Translations under genes and position numbers: made by a program
Shown here: positions 15,562-23,238 of the stretch, in pieces
Position numbering within the stretch: the stretch's first letter is position 1
Layout of the letters: the number at the start of each line of letters is the position of its first letter
Origin: Candidatus Zixiibacteriota bacterium
Lineage (GTDB): Bacteria > Zixibacteria > MSB-5A5 > SM23-73-2
Assembly: GCA_030615745.1 (NCBI GenBank)
Contig: JAUWYR010000024.1
Coordinates: forward strand, 1 to 37,257
Direction of reading: 5' to 3'
DNA length: 37,257 bases
The notes under the pieces: generated by a model
Seen by the model: the letters and a program-made list of their open reading frames with translations, nothing else
The model's database searches: none
What the model was told of the DNA's origin: nothing

Positions 15562-15596
15562 TGTAAACCTTTCCTGACCGGACAGGTAGGTTTACA
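15562..15596. repeat. Compound hairpin between the nitrilase gene and rlmN
   Basis: TGTAAACCT (15562-15570) pairs with AGGTTTACA (15588-15596), and inside it CCTG pairs with CAGG around ACCGGA. It is preceded by GGAG as in repeat D. This 279-base divergent gap otherwise shows nothing clear. Confidence 0.6.
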
Positions 15597-15722
15597 TTAT
15601 TTCTTTAAGTCCAGAACCTTCTGCCCAGATATGGCTTGATTTCGTTAGCAAATCTGGTATTTTTTATCAAAAGAAAATTCGAAGATAACTTTTAAAAAAG
15701 TTAAAAGCTTGATTTAGACTAT

Positions 15723-16817
15723 ATGAAAAAAGAAAAGTTAAATCTCAAAGGCCTCTCTTTAGAAGAGTTAGAAGAATTTGTTCTCGAAACCAATGAGAAA
15801 AAATATAAAGCTAAACAACTATTTATTTGGGTCTATAAAAAAGGGGAAACAGATTTTTTAAAGATGACCGACCTATCAAAAGAGTTTCGAAAAAGACTAA
15901 AAGAAAACTTCTGGATTAGCCAGATAAAAAAAGTGAAAACCGAAAAATCGAAAGATGGCTCAATAGAAAAGTTTTTATTCGAGTTAGAGGACAAAGAAAA
16001 AATCGAATCGGTATTGATAAGGGAGGGGAAAAGGGTAACTGTGTGCCTATCCACTCAGGTTGGATGTGCTTTGAATTGCTCTTTTTGCGCAACCGGGAAG
16101 ATGGGATTTAAAAGAAATCTGAGCACTGGTGAAATAGTTGACCAGATAATTCAGATAAAAAAGTATCTTTCAGATCGTCAGGATGTCGTCAAGTCCGAAG
16201 GATTCTTCGAAACTCTTCGAGCTTCGCATAAAGAAAAAATCACTCACATTGTTATCATGGGAATGGGAGAACCACTTTTAAATTATAAAAATACTCTAAA
16301 GGCGATAAAAGTTATTCATTCTAAACTCGGATTGGGGTTTTCTGTAAAAAAGATAACCCTATCCACTTCTGGAATCGTCCCTGAAATCTATAAATTAGCT
16401 GAGGAAGGCTTAAAAATAAAGTTATCTTTATCTTTGAACTCCCCTTTTGACCACAAAAGAGAGCTTTTGATGCCGATAAACAAAAAATATCCCATAAAAG
16501 AGATATTAAAAGCGGTGAAACATTATGCCAAAAAAACCGATCAGCGAATAACAATCGAATATGTCTTGATCAAAGATATAAATGATTCCAAAGAGGATGC
16601 TTTAAAGCTTTCAGAAATAGGTCGGGGTATACCCTGTAAAATTAATTTAATAGCCTATAATGAAGTAGAAGGTTTGGGGTTTGAAAAACCTGATGAAAAA
16701 AAAGTTACAGATTTCAAAGATATTTTATATCCGAGATGCCCTGCGGTTACAGTTAGAAAAAGCAAAGGTGAGGACATAAAAGCCGCCTGCGGTCAGCTAA
16801 AAGTTGAATCAAAATAA
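15723..16817 (+). CDS. rlmN: Dual-specificity RNA methyltransferase RlmN
   Basis: The 364-residue radical-SAM enzyme methylates C2 of A2503 in 23S rRNA and A37 of some tRNAs. The cluster motif is C115-ALN-C119-SF-C122. The methyl-carrying cysteine is C356 ('DIKAACGQL') and the resolving-type cysteine C108 ('VCLSTQVGC'). 'MGMGEPLLNYKNT', 'ITLSTSGIVPEI' and 'PINKKYPI' complete the signature. Residues about 150-171 ('DRQDVVKSEGFF...ASHKEK') form a roughly 16-residue insert, absent from Bacillus-type RlmN, between the 'GEIVDQI' helix and 'ITHIVIMG'. It is encoded by hairpin-forming DNA and may be an inserted repeat. The gene stands alone, with a weak ribosome site. Confidence 0.95.
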   Translation: MKKEKLNLKGLSLEELEEFVLETNEKKYKAKQLFIWVYKKGETDFLKMTDLSKEFRKRLKENFWISQIKKVKTEKSKDGSIEKFLFELEDKEKIESVLIREGKRVTVCLSTQVGCALNCSFCATGKMGFKRNLSTGEIVDQIIQIKKYLSDRQDVVKSEGFFETLRASHKEKITHIVIMGMGEPLLNYKNTLKAIKVIHSKLGLGFSVKKITLSTSGIVPEIYKLAEEGLKIKLSLSLNSPFDHKRELLMPINKKYPIKEILKAVKHYAKKTDQRITIEYVLIKDINDSKEDALKLSEIGRGIPCKINLIAYNEVEGLGFEKPDEKKVTDFKDILYPRCPAVTVRKSKGEDIKAACGQLKVESK

Positions 16818-16842
16818 GTTAAATAAAAGGCTTTTTTGTGTT

Positions 16843-16894
16843 CCGGCTGGATGTTATCATCCAGCCGGACGGGAAAACGGATGATAACATCCGT
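16843..16894. repeat. Two related hairpins after rlmN
   Basis: CCGGCTGGATG-TTAT-CATCCAGCCGG (16843-16868) is a perfect 11-bp stem. Just after it ACGGATG-ATAA-CATCCGT (16877-16894) repeats the GGATG...CATCC heart with the loop inverted (TTAT versus ATAA) and different, self-complementary arms. Confidence 0.7.
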
Positions 16895-17035
16895 CCAAGA
16901 GCAACATTTCTATCTGAAACTATTGGTGCGGGAAATCCCTGGCCGGGCAGGCAACCTGTGTTACTAATGATAAAATTACTATCACAACTTGTGCAAAAAT
17001 GTTAAAATAGTTCTATAAATGGGGGTCTTTATCTC

Positions 17036-17515
17036 CTAAAATCCTAAATAAGGGAAGGCTTTATTCAACTTTTGGTCCGAGCTAAAAGTTTTTTGTATAT
17101 TATCATAATCAAGCTGAAGGTCGAAACCCACAGAAGGAAGATTTTCCAGACTTAAGTTTGCCTTGTTATGCTTTTCTGGTATCCAATTCAAAAAGAAAGA
17201 TAGCCTTCTTTTATAAAGCACTGCCATATCTTTCAAAACTCGAGCTTCTTTCTCGCAGAAAACATTTTTATTTATCTGGTAAACGATTAAAGGGATATTA
17301 GTGTAAATCTCGATTTTTTGATTTGAAAAAATCTCAGGATTTTTCTCAATAAAGCTCAACAAAGCTAAAAGGCTTATATATCCACATTCAACCAAGCTAC
17401 CAGAGTATTGGGAGCGGAAAACAACTCCTAAATCAGGTATGACAAAAGATACCACCCGTCTTTGTTTTCTCAATCTATCTTCCGAATCTGGTTGAGCTGA
17501 AAAATAGCATCTCAT
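17036..17515 (-). CDS. Unknown protein, possibly a degenerate RNase-H-fold protein
   Basis: I start at ATG 17515 (MRCYFSAQPD), which has AGAGG about 10 bases upstream; a TTG at 17551 would extend it by 12 residues. The product is 159 residues, without signal or membrane segments. The order of elements resembles RNase HI: a beta hairpin 'VVSFVIPDLGVVFRSQYSG', a helix 'VECGYISLLALLSFIEKN', 'IEIYTNIPLIVYQINKNV' (compare the usual 'IYSDSxLVVxQI'), and 'FLNWIPEKHNKANLSL' (compare 'WVPxxxNxxAD'). Several catalytic acids appear missing, for example Asn in place of Asp in 'IYTN'. It may be a non-catalytic relative. This is an inference from weak similarity. Confidence 0.5.
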   Translation of the reverse strand: MRCYFSAQPDSEDRLRKQRRVVSFVIPDLGVVFRSQYSGSLVECGYISLLALLSFIEKNPEIFSNQKIEIYTNIPLIVYQINKNVFCEKEARVLKDMAVLYKRRLSFFLNWIPEKHNKANLSLENLPSVGFDLQLDYDNIQKTFSSDQKLNKAFPYLGF

Positions 17516-17753
17516 ATCTCTTGATCCTCTAAAAAAACCTCTTTTTTCCAAACTGTAATAAAAGCAAAAATTATACCGCTAAAAAACAATGAAAAATGAG
17601 GTTTGGTATTTTAAACGAAGCTCTAATCAGAAGAAAACCAACAGATTAAAGGAGGAACGGAAAAAGGATAAAAGTTAAAAGCTTTTTTATGTGAAATTTA
17701 ATTCACATTCTATGAATCCTTCGGATCTTCTGCAAGTCAAACAATTTGAGTTT

Positions 17754-18185
17754 TTATTCCAAGTTTTCCTTTAAAAGATCTCTCATCCTTTGGGAAGCAA
17801 CGACATATTTTCCGGACCCCCAAGCAACCAAAGCACTACCCTCATTTGTGATTTTTCCCTCAGTGAGAAAAATCCTCCCTTTTTTCTCCTTTATCACACC
17901 CTCCATAAAGAGCTTTTCCCCAACTTTAACCGGCTTTTTAAACTTCACCTCGATCTGAGCGGTCACCACCAAAATATTTCTTGCTAAAACAGCTTTTATC
18001 ATCACCTCATCTAAAAGGGCAGAAATTATCCCACCATGTAGAATATCCTTATAACCTTGAAATCTTTGGTCAACTATAAACTCAGCTTTAGCCACCTCAT
18101 CTTCCTCAAAAAATTTAACTTTTAATCCACACTCATTTTCATCTCCGCACACGAAACACTTGCCGTATTTTAAAATCTCTCTCAT
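17754..18185 (-). CDS. Hotdog-fold thioesterase (PaaI/4HBT type)
   Basis: ATG at 18185 is preferred because AGAGG lies about 9 bases upstream; ATG 18194 overlaps the SD. The 143-residue product has 'GYKDILHGGIISALLDEVM', the hotdog central helix with the PaaI-type HGG motif, and strand 'VVTAQIEVKFKKPVKVGEKL'. The N-terminus carries CFVCGDENECGL, a CxxC motif found in a subset of these enzymes. Members hydrolyse acyl- or aryl-CoA thioesters; the substrate cannot be told. The gene follows the TPR-peptidase gene by 12 bases and is probably the last gene of the argF transcription unit. Confidence 0.85.
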   Translation of the reverse strand: MREILKYGKCFVCGDENECGLKVKFFEEDEVAKAEFIVDQRFQGYKDILHGGIISALLDEVMIKAVLARNILVVTAQIEVKFKKPVKVGEKLFMEGVIKEKKGRIFLTEGKITNEGSALVAWGSGKYVVASQRMRDLLKENLE

Positions 18186-18197
18186 TTTAATCATCCT

Positions 18198-20675
18198 CTA
18201 TTGACCAATAAGTGGCAAGACCACATACTTTCCTTTTTTTTCATCATAACCACTTAAAATCTCTTTTTGGTCTTCTCCTTTGGGAACCAATATATCATAG
18301 ACATTTGGGCTGAGTTCTGAGTCAGTTGCTTTTTCCCCAATCTCAAAATTCTTCAATTTTTTTATCTTGCTGTATGTTCCAACTCCAAAATAATCTTTTA
18401 AACTTCCTTTGTGGCAACCGCAAGCCAAACCGAATTTCCAATCTTTTTGAAAATCCCCCAATAAAGATTTCGGAACTGAAAATTGTATGGTATTTTCTTG
18501 AAAATCGACTAAAGACTGTTCATAAACGTCTCTTTTAAGACAAGCCAAAACCTCCCCATCCTCCCAGAGCTCCACACCACCACCTGAGCAATTGATCATC
18601 CAATAACTGTAATCTTTGCTTAAAGATAATCCGTTTTTTTCCAATAGATCATAATAATAAGGTGGTTTGTATTTCCCCTTCTTTGCGATAAAAATAGAGA
18701 TTATAGGACCATAAAAACCGAAATCAGATAATGTATCATTTGCCAAGATATTTTTTAATTTAACTTGAAAATAAAACCTATCTGAATCCTCAAATACTTT
18801 GAAATTCAAAATATCACATACTCCTGATTGAAATAATTTTGAATCAGGGTAGATGTAATCTCCATCCCCATAATCATCTCCCTCTGGATCATCATAAGAA
18901 AATATCTTCTTTGCTTTCTTATTTATCCCTAATTCTATCTCCGGTATAGTTAAATCCAGAATATATGAGTGCCAATCCTTTTCAATATCAGAAACAGATA
19001 AACCGTAAATCTCAATAAGTATAGAATCCCACAAAGAGATTTTAGGATCATATTTTTCAAAAAGAATTTTCAACTTTTCAATTCCATATTCATTTGTCAG
19101 AAATCTTATAAAAGACCCAGCGATTGGATAAAAATTATTAGGATGTATTCGAGCCTTGTTAGCTAACAGAACATTTAGATGAGGAATCTCTTTTGATAAA
19201 AGAAGTTGTTTGACCCGGCTTAAAGTGGCTTTTTCAGAAAGGTCTCCACATCCTCCATAACAAACAGCGAATCCTTCGCTAAAAAAAGAGCCGGTGAATC
19301 TTTTCATGAACTTATACTGGACTATATGAACAAATTCATGGGTCAAAGCATTGATCTGGGGACCAATCATAAAGATAAGTTCACCGGGTGCAAAATTTAC
19401 CCCGCCCCATCTTCCCAAATATGAAAGCTTGCTTATCTCTTCACCGGTGGAGCACACATACACCTCAATAGGATTTTTAAAGCTCACGTTATAAAGCTCG
19501 CATAAATTATTGTATAGGTTTTCAGCTTCATCTATTTTCCTTTTCAAAACTCTCTGTCCCGGCTTAATAAAAAAGTCGAAGTGAGCAGATGATTCCCTCT
19601 CCCAATCTTTGGAGAAGGTTATGTATGGATTGCATAAAACCATCCTGTTTTTCTCTTCAACCAAATAATAAATAAAAGGAAAGGGTTGATACCTTTTATC
19701 GATTATTTTCAATTCGATCTTAACATAATCTTTTTCTTCTTCAAAACTTATAGGATACCATCCAATTATATTTTTTTTGAAATCATTTTGGAATTTGTAA
19801 TATTCTAAGCTTTCGGAGTTTCCAAGCCATTTTGCTCTGAGGTCGAAGATTTCATCCCCATCTGTGAATCTTTTTTTTTCTTTTTCATTCCAGTATTCTA
19901 AAGCTATCTTTTTTGTTGAATCCTTAAGTGAGCTCAAGTAAGAATTTAAAGTTACGACCGCATCCAGTCCCTTTTTATTCAAAAAAGATTCTAATGAATC
20001 GGTTTTTTGTAAAGCTATATTTTGCCAGATTCCATCTGGAGATTTAAAAAGATAATCTTTAAGTTGAGAAAAGGCGGAATAATCTAAATTTTGAAAATGA
20101 AAAATCGAAGCCAAGATAAAATAGACCTCAGCTAACTCTTTTTTTTCATTAAGGAGTATAAAAAGGTCTTTTATTCCATTCTCTAAGATTTTTGAGTTCT
20201 TTTCATCTTTTAACCCTTTCTGGTAAGTGCTCAAAGCATCTTCTAAATCTCCCTTTGCCAATTTAGCTAAGCCCAAATTAAATCTTATAAGAGAACGGGT
20301 GGAATCGATCTCCAAAGCTTTTTTGGTATATTCTGTCGATTCTTCATATCTCCCTAAAAGATAATATTCCCATCCAATACTCTCCCAACACTTGACTTTA
20401 TCTTTATCATCGGTGAACAACAAAACCGCTTTTTTGAATTCCTCCAAAGCATTTTCATGTTGATCTAAAAGACCATAAAGCATTCCAAGATTATAATGAA
20501 GTTTTGGATTCTGAGGGTCTTTTTGAATTTCTTTTTGACTCCTCTCTACTGCTTCTTCATATTGGTTTTTTTTCACTAAATCCTGGTCTATATTTAATTC
20601 AATTTTCTGAGAGAAAGTGATATTTGAAAAAAGAAAAAAGATAGATAGATTAAAAAAAATCAAAAAAGCTTTCAT
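18198..20675 (-). CDS. Secreted TPR - MA-clan metallopeptidase - glucodextranase-C-like (DOMON) fusion protein
   Basis: The 825-residue protein has a signal peptide (MKAFLIFFNLSIFFLFSNITFS-Q). TPRs lie at about residues 35-170 ('PKLHYNLGMLYGLLDQHENALEEF', 'SLIRFNLGLAKLAKGDLEDAL'). A peptidase_MA-like domain lies at about 345-580, with zinc motif HEFVH in 'ALTHEFVHIVQYKF' and a third-ligand candidate in 'FFSEGFAVCYGG'. A C-terminal domain from about 590 starts 'DPEGDDYGDGDYIYPDS', the hallmark of the glucodextranase C-terminal/DOMON-like module. It should be extracytoplasmic. The substrate is unknown; the sugar-binding-like module suggests a cell-envelope target. The gene lies 9 bases after argF, so an amino-acid gene and an envelope peptidase share a transcript. 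Confidence 0.8.
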   Translation of the reverse strand: MKAFLIFFNLSIFFLFSNITFSQKIELNIDQDLVKKNQYEEAVERSQKEIQKDPQNPKLHYNLGMLYGLLDQHENALEEFKKAVLLFTDDKDKVKCWESIGWEYYLLGRYEESTEYTKKALEIDSTRSLIRFNLGLAKLAKGDLEDALSTYQKGLKDEKNSKILENGIKDLFILLNEKKELAEVYFILASIFHFQNLDYSAFSQLKDYLFKSPDGIWQNIALQKTDSLESFLNKKGLDAVVTLNSYLSSLKDSTKKIALEYWNEKEKKRFTDGDEIFDLRAKWLGNSESLEYYKFQNDFKKNIIGWYPISFEEEKDYVKIELKIIDKRYQPFPFIYYLVEEKNRMVLCNPYITFSKDWERESSAHFDFFIKPGQRVLKRKIDEAENLYNNLCELYNVSFKNPIEVYVCSTGEEISKLSYLGRWGGVNFAPGELIFMIGPQINALTHEFVHIVQYKFMKRFTGSFFSEGFAVCYGGCGDLSEKATLSRVKQLLLSKEIPHLNVLLANKARIHPNNFYPIAGSFIRFLTNEYGIEKLKILFEKYDPKISLWDSILIEIYGLSVSDIEKDWHSYILDLTIPEIELGINKKAKKIFSYDDPEGDDYGDGDYIYPDSKLFQSGVCDILNFKVFEDSDRFYFQVKLKNILANDTLSDFGFYGPIISIFIAKKGKYKPPYYYDLLEKNGLSLSKDYSYWMINCSGGGVELWEDGEVLACLKRDVYEQSLVDFQENTIQFSVPKSLLGDFQKDWKFGLACGCHKGSLKDYFGVGTYSKIKKLKNFEIGEKATDSELSPNVYDILVPKGEDQKEILSGYDEKKGKYVVLPLIGQ

Positions 20676-20684
20676 AGATCTTTT

Positions 20685-21590
20685 TTATGAACCTAAGAGT
20701 TTAGCCATTATAGCCTTCTGAATATGCAATCTATTTTCAGCCTGGTCAAAGATAACAGAATTTGGACCATCCATAACCTCATCAGTTATCTCCTTCCCCC
20801 TTTCAGCTGGCAAACAGTGCATAACAACACAATCCTTTTTAGCAAAAGATAGGAGCTTTTTGTTCACCTGAAAATCTTTTAAAAGTTTTTCTTTTTGCAA
20901 AACTAAATTCTTTTGACCCATCGATGCCCAGACATCAGTATAGACAACATCTGCATCCTTTACTGCTTCTTCAGGATCATAAGTTAAAACTATCTTGCTC
21001 AAGTCAACTCTTTTTGCATTTTCAAATATTTTTTTGTCAGGCTCAGTTACAGAAGCAGTTCCAATTCTAAGCTCAAATGAGAATCTTGTGGATGCATTAA
21101 GCCAGGAGTTACAGACGTTGTTTCCATCACCTAAATATGATATAATTAAATTTTCGATTCCACCTTTTTTTTCAATAATAGAAAACAGATCTCCCATAAC
21201 CTGACAGGGATGCAAAAGATCGGTCAAACCATTAACAACTGGAACATCCGCATATTTTGCTAAATCCTCCACACCCTTATGGGAGAAGGTTCTTATCACT
21301 ATCATATCCACATATCTGGATAAAACCTTAGCCGCATCGTGGATCGATTCCCTTTTACCCAGCTCGATCTCCTTTTCAGTTATATATAAAGACCTTCCAC
21401 CTAATTGTGCTATGCCAACTTCAAAGCTTACTCGTGTTCTTAAAGATGGCTTATGAAAAATGCAAGCTACAACTTTATCCTCCAAAGGTTTTGGCTCTAT
21501 TTTTTTATTTTTCATATCAAAAGCTAATTTAAAGACCTGGTTCATCTCTTCAGTTGAAAAATCTGTAATAGCCAAAAAATCTCTTTTCAT
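20685..21590 (-). CDS. argF: Ornithine carbamoyltransferase
   Basis: The 301-residue protein has the usual length. The carbamoyl-phosphate motif is S49-L-R-T-R53 ('HKPSLRTRVSFEVG'; many homologues have STRTR). 'GLTDLLHPCQVMGD' and 'YLGDGNNVCNSW' follow, and the catalytic cysteine motif 'HCLPAERGKEI' is near the C-terminus. It makes citrulline from ornithine and carbamoyl phosphate in arginine synthesis. GGAG precedes the ATG. No other arg gene is in the window, and no clear ARG box was recognised upstream. It is first in a probable three-gene unit with the TPR-peptidase and thioesterase genes. Confidence 0.95.
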   Translation of the reverse strand: MKRDFLAITDFSTEEMNQVFKLAFDMKNKKIEPKPLEDKVVACIFHKPSLRTRVSFEVGIAQLGGRSLYITEKEIELGKRESIHDAAKVLSRYVDMIVIRTFSHKGVEDLAKYADVPVVNGLTDLLHPCQVMGDLFSIIEKKGGIENLIISYLGDGNNVCNSWLNASTRFSFELRIGTASVTEPDKKIFENAKRVDLSKIVLTYDPEEAVKDADVVYTDVWASMGQKNLVLQKEKLLKDFQVNKKLLSFAKKDCVVMHCLPAERGKEITDEVMDGPNSVIFDQAENRLHIQKAIMAKLLGS

Positions 21591-21624
21591 CTTTGCTCCT
21601 TTTTAACTTTTTTTAACCTCGATA

Positions 21625-21652
21625 AATTTAATAGAGTAACAGAATAAGTCAA
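21625..21652 (-). promoter_or_regulatory. argF promoter
   Basis: The minus strand has TTGACT (21652-21647), a 16-base spacer and TAAATT (21630-21625), with about 35 bases to the ATG. Confidence 0.55.
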
Positions 21653-21780
21653 CAGAAACCTGCTTGAAATATCTTGATTTTCATGCTAAAGCTAAAAAGA
21701 TTCTCTAAAGAAAATGATTGATTCGAGTTAATAAATAAAATATCTTAGAATAAAAAGCATATCCAAAACCAGGAGGTCTT

Positions 21781-23049
21781 ATGAAAAACCAGATTAAGAT
21801 TTTTATTTATCTTCTTCTAATGATTTTCACACTCTTTGTAGTTCAAAACTCACCCCGTGCTAAAACCATATTTGTTGATGATTTAAATGATGGGAAAGCT
21901 GGTTCAGGAAGTGCTTTTGACCCTTTCAGAGACCTACAAAATGCAATTGAGGTCGCCAAAGATTGTGACACCATAATCATTCACCCGGGGGTGTATCTTT
22001 CGCATCCACAAGATTATGTAGAAAAATTATGCGGAAACTGTGAAAACCATCAAACTGAGGTTAAAGCAAGCAGGGGCTTTTATATCCATAATAAAACCTT
22101 GAGTTTAATCGGAAAAGACCCGAAGATCACAGTTTTAATCACTCAAGCAGGATATGGAGTTTTGTTCGAGAGTAGTTTTGGGTCTTTGATTAAAAACTTA
22201 AAAGTTACCGGGGGCAAAAGAGACCCTGATGGAAATGCCACAGATGCTGGCATAGTTGCTAAGTATAGCTCTGTTACAATTACAAATGTGGAAATAGTGG
22301 AAAATACCCACCAAATAGATGGGGTTGTCGTGGGGATAGGAGGAATATTCGGAAGAGAGAACTCCGAGCTTATTATAATAGGAAATTTAATTATGGATAA
22401 TGGCTGGGATGGAATAGCCCTGTATCGGGGAGCAACTGCCTATATCGCTGATAATGTCATATCAAAGGGAAGAGGTGCTGGAATAGGTATCACCTGGGAT
22501 GCGGTGGCAACAGTTTATCGAAACAGAATCTCAGAATACTGGAAGGGAATAGGAACTTTCGGAGACTCAAAAGCTGTGGTTAGAAATAATTTGGTCTCAG
22601 GTAATTTAGGCTGGGGGATAATCGCCACTGGAACATCCTTTTTGGATGCTTCCAATAATGTTATTTATAATAATGGAAATTGCGGATTTGCTGTTTGGAG
22701 CAAAGACGTGGTAGGTCGATGCGCTAATAATATAATCTCAAAAAATGGCTGGCGAAAAGAGTGGGTCTGCCCTTGTGTGGGAATATGGATGGCTGAGGAG
22801 AATAAAAATTTTGAGATAAGCTACAACGATGTATGGAATAACCAAGAAGGGAATTACAAGGATATGCCTGATCTGGCAGGTAAGTATGGTAATATCTCAA
22901 AAGACCCGGAATTTGAAAAGGATAAAAACTTCGAGTTGAAAAAAGATTCCCCCTTGATAGATTCAGGCAACCCTCTTCTCACCGATCCAGATGGCACTGT
23001 ATCAGATATAGGACTTTATGGTGGACCTAACTTTAGAAAAACCAATTAA
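21781..23049 (+). CDS. Secreted right-handed parallel beta-helix protein
   Basis: The 422-residue protein has a signal peptide (hydrophobic 'FIYLLLMIFTLFVV') and then 'TIFVDDLNDGKAGSGSAFDPFRDLQNAIEVAKDCDTIIIHPGVY' (quoted in parts as the DUF1565-like N-cap: 'GSAFDPFRDLQNAI', 'DTIIIHPGVY'). About ten beta-helix coils follow, seen as repeating NxI/NxV ladders ('ITNVEIVEN', 'IIIGNLIMDNGWDGIALY', 'AYIADNVISKGRGAGIG', 'AVVRNNLVSGNLGWGI'). The C-terminus has 'SPLIDSGNPL...DIGLYGGP', the usual end of this family. No catalytic residues for a lyase are obvious. It is likely a surface polysaccharide-binding or structural protein. It has no dockerin. GGAGG lies 7 bases before the ATG. Confidence 0.85.
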   Translation: MKNQIKIFIYLLLMIFTLFVVQNSPRAKTIFVDDLNDGKAGSGSAFDPFRDLQNAIEVAKDCDTIIIHPGVYLSHPQDYVEKLCGNCENHQTEVKASRGFYIHNKTLSLIGKDPKITVLITQAGYGVLFESSFGSLIKNLKVTGGKRDPDGNATDAGIVAKYSSVTITNVEIVENTHQIDGVVVGIGGIFGRENSELIIIGNLIMDNGWDGIALYRGATAYIADNVISKGRGAGIGITWDAVATVYRNRISEYWKGIGTFGDSKAVVRNNLVSGNLGWGIIATGTSFLDASNNVIYNNGNCGFAVWSKDVVGRCANNIISKNGWRKEWVCPCVGIWMAEENKNFEISYNDVWNNQEGNYKDMPDLAGKYGNISKDPEFEKDKNFELKKDSPLIDSGNPLLTDPDGTVSDIGLYGGPNFRKTN

Positions 23050-23096
23050 TAATAAGAAAATAAATGAAGTTTTAAATAACTTTTTATAATCTTTGT

Positions 23097-23155
23097 AATC
23101 CGTTTCATCTGTTGGGATAATCTGTTTCATCTGCTGGGAAATCTGTTGGGATTAA
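23097..23155. repeat. Short tandem repeat, 22-base unit, about 2.6 copies
   Basis: Units at 23097-23118 and 23119-23140 share AATCYGTTTCATCTGYTGGG; a third partial unit, ATCTGTTGGGATTAA, follows. It lies between the beta-helix and PilZ-PilT genes. Confidence 0.7.
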
Positions 23156-23238
23156 ATTCAACCTAAGGACACACCTATAGTTTTTTCAGCCCTTTCCGAT
23201 TCATTAAATAGACTTTCTTTAAAAACAAGGAGAAAAAA

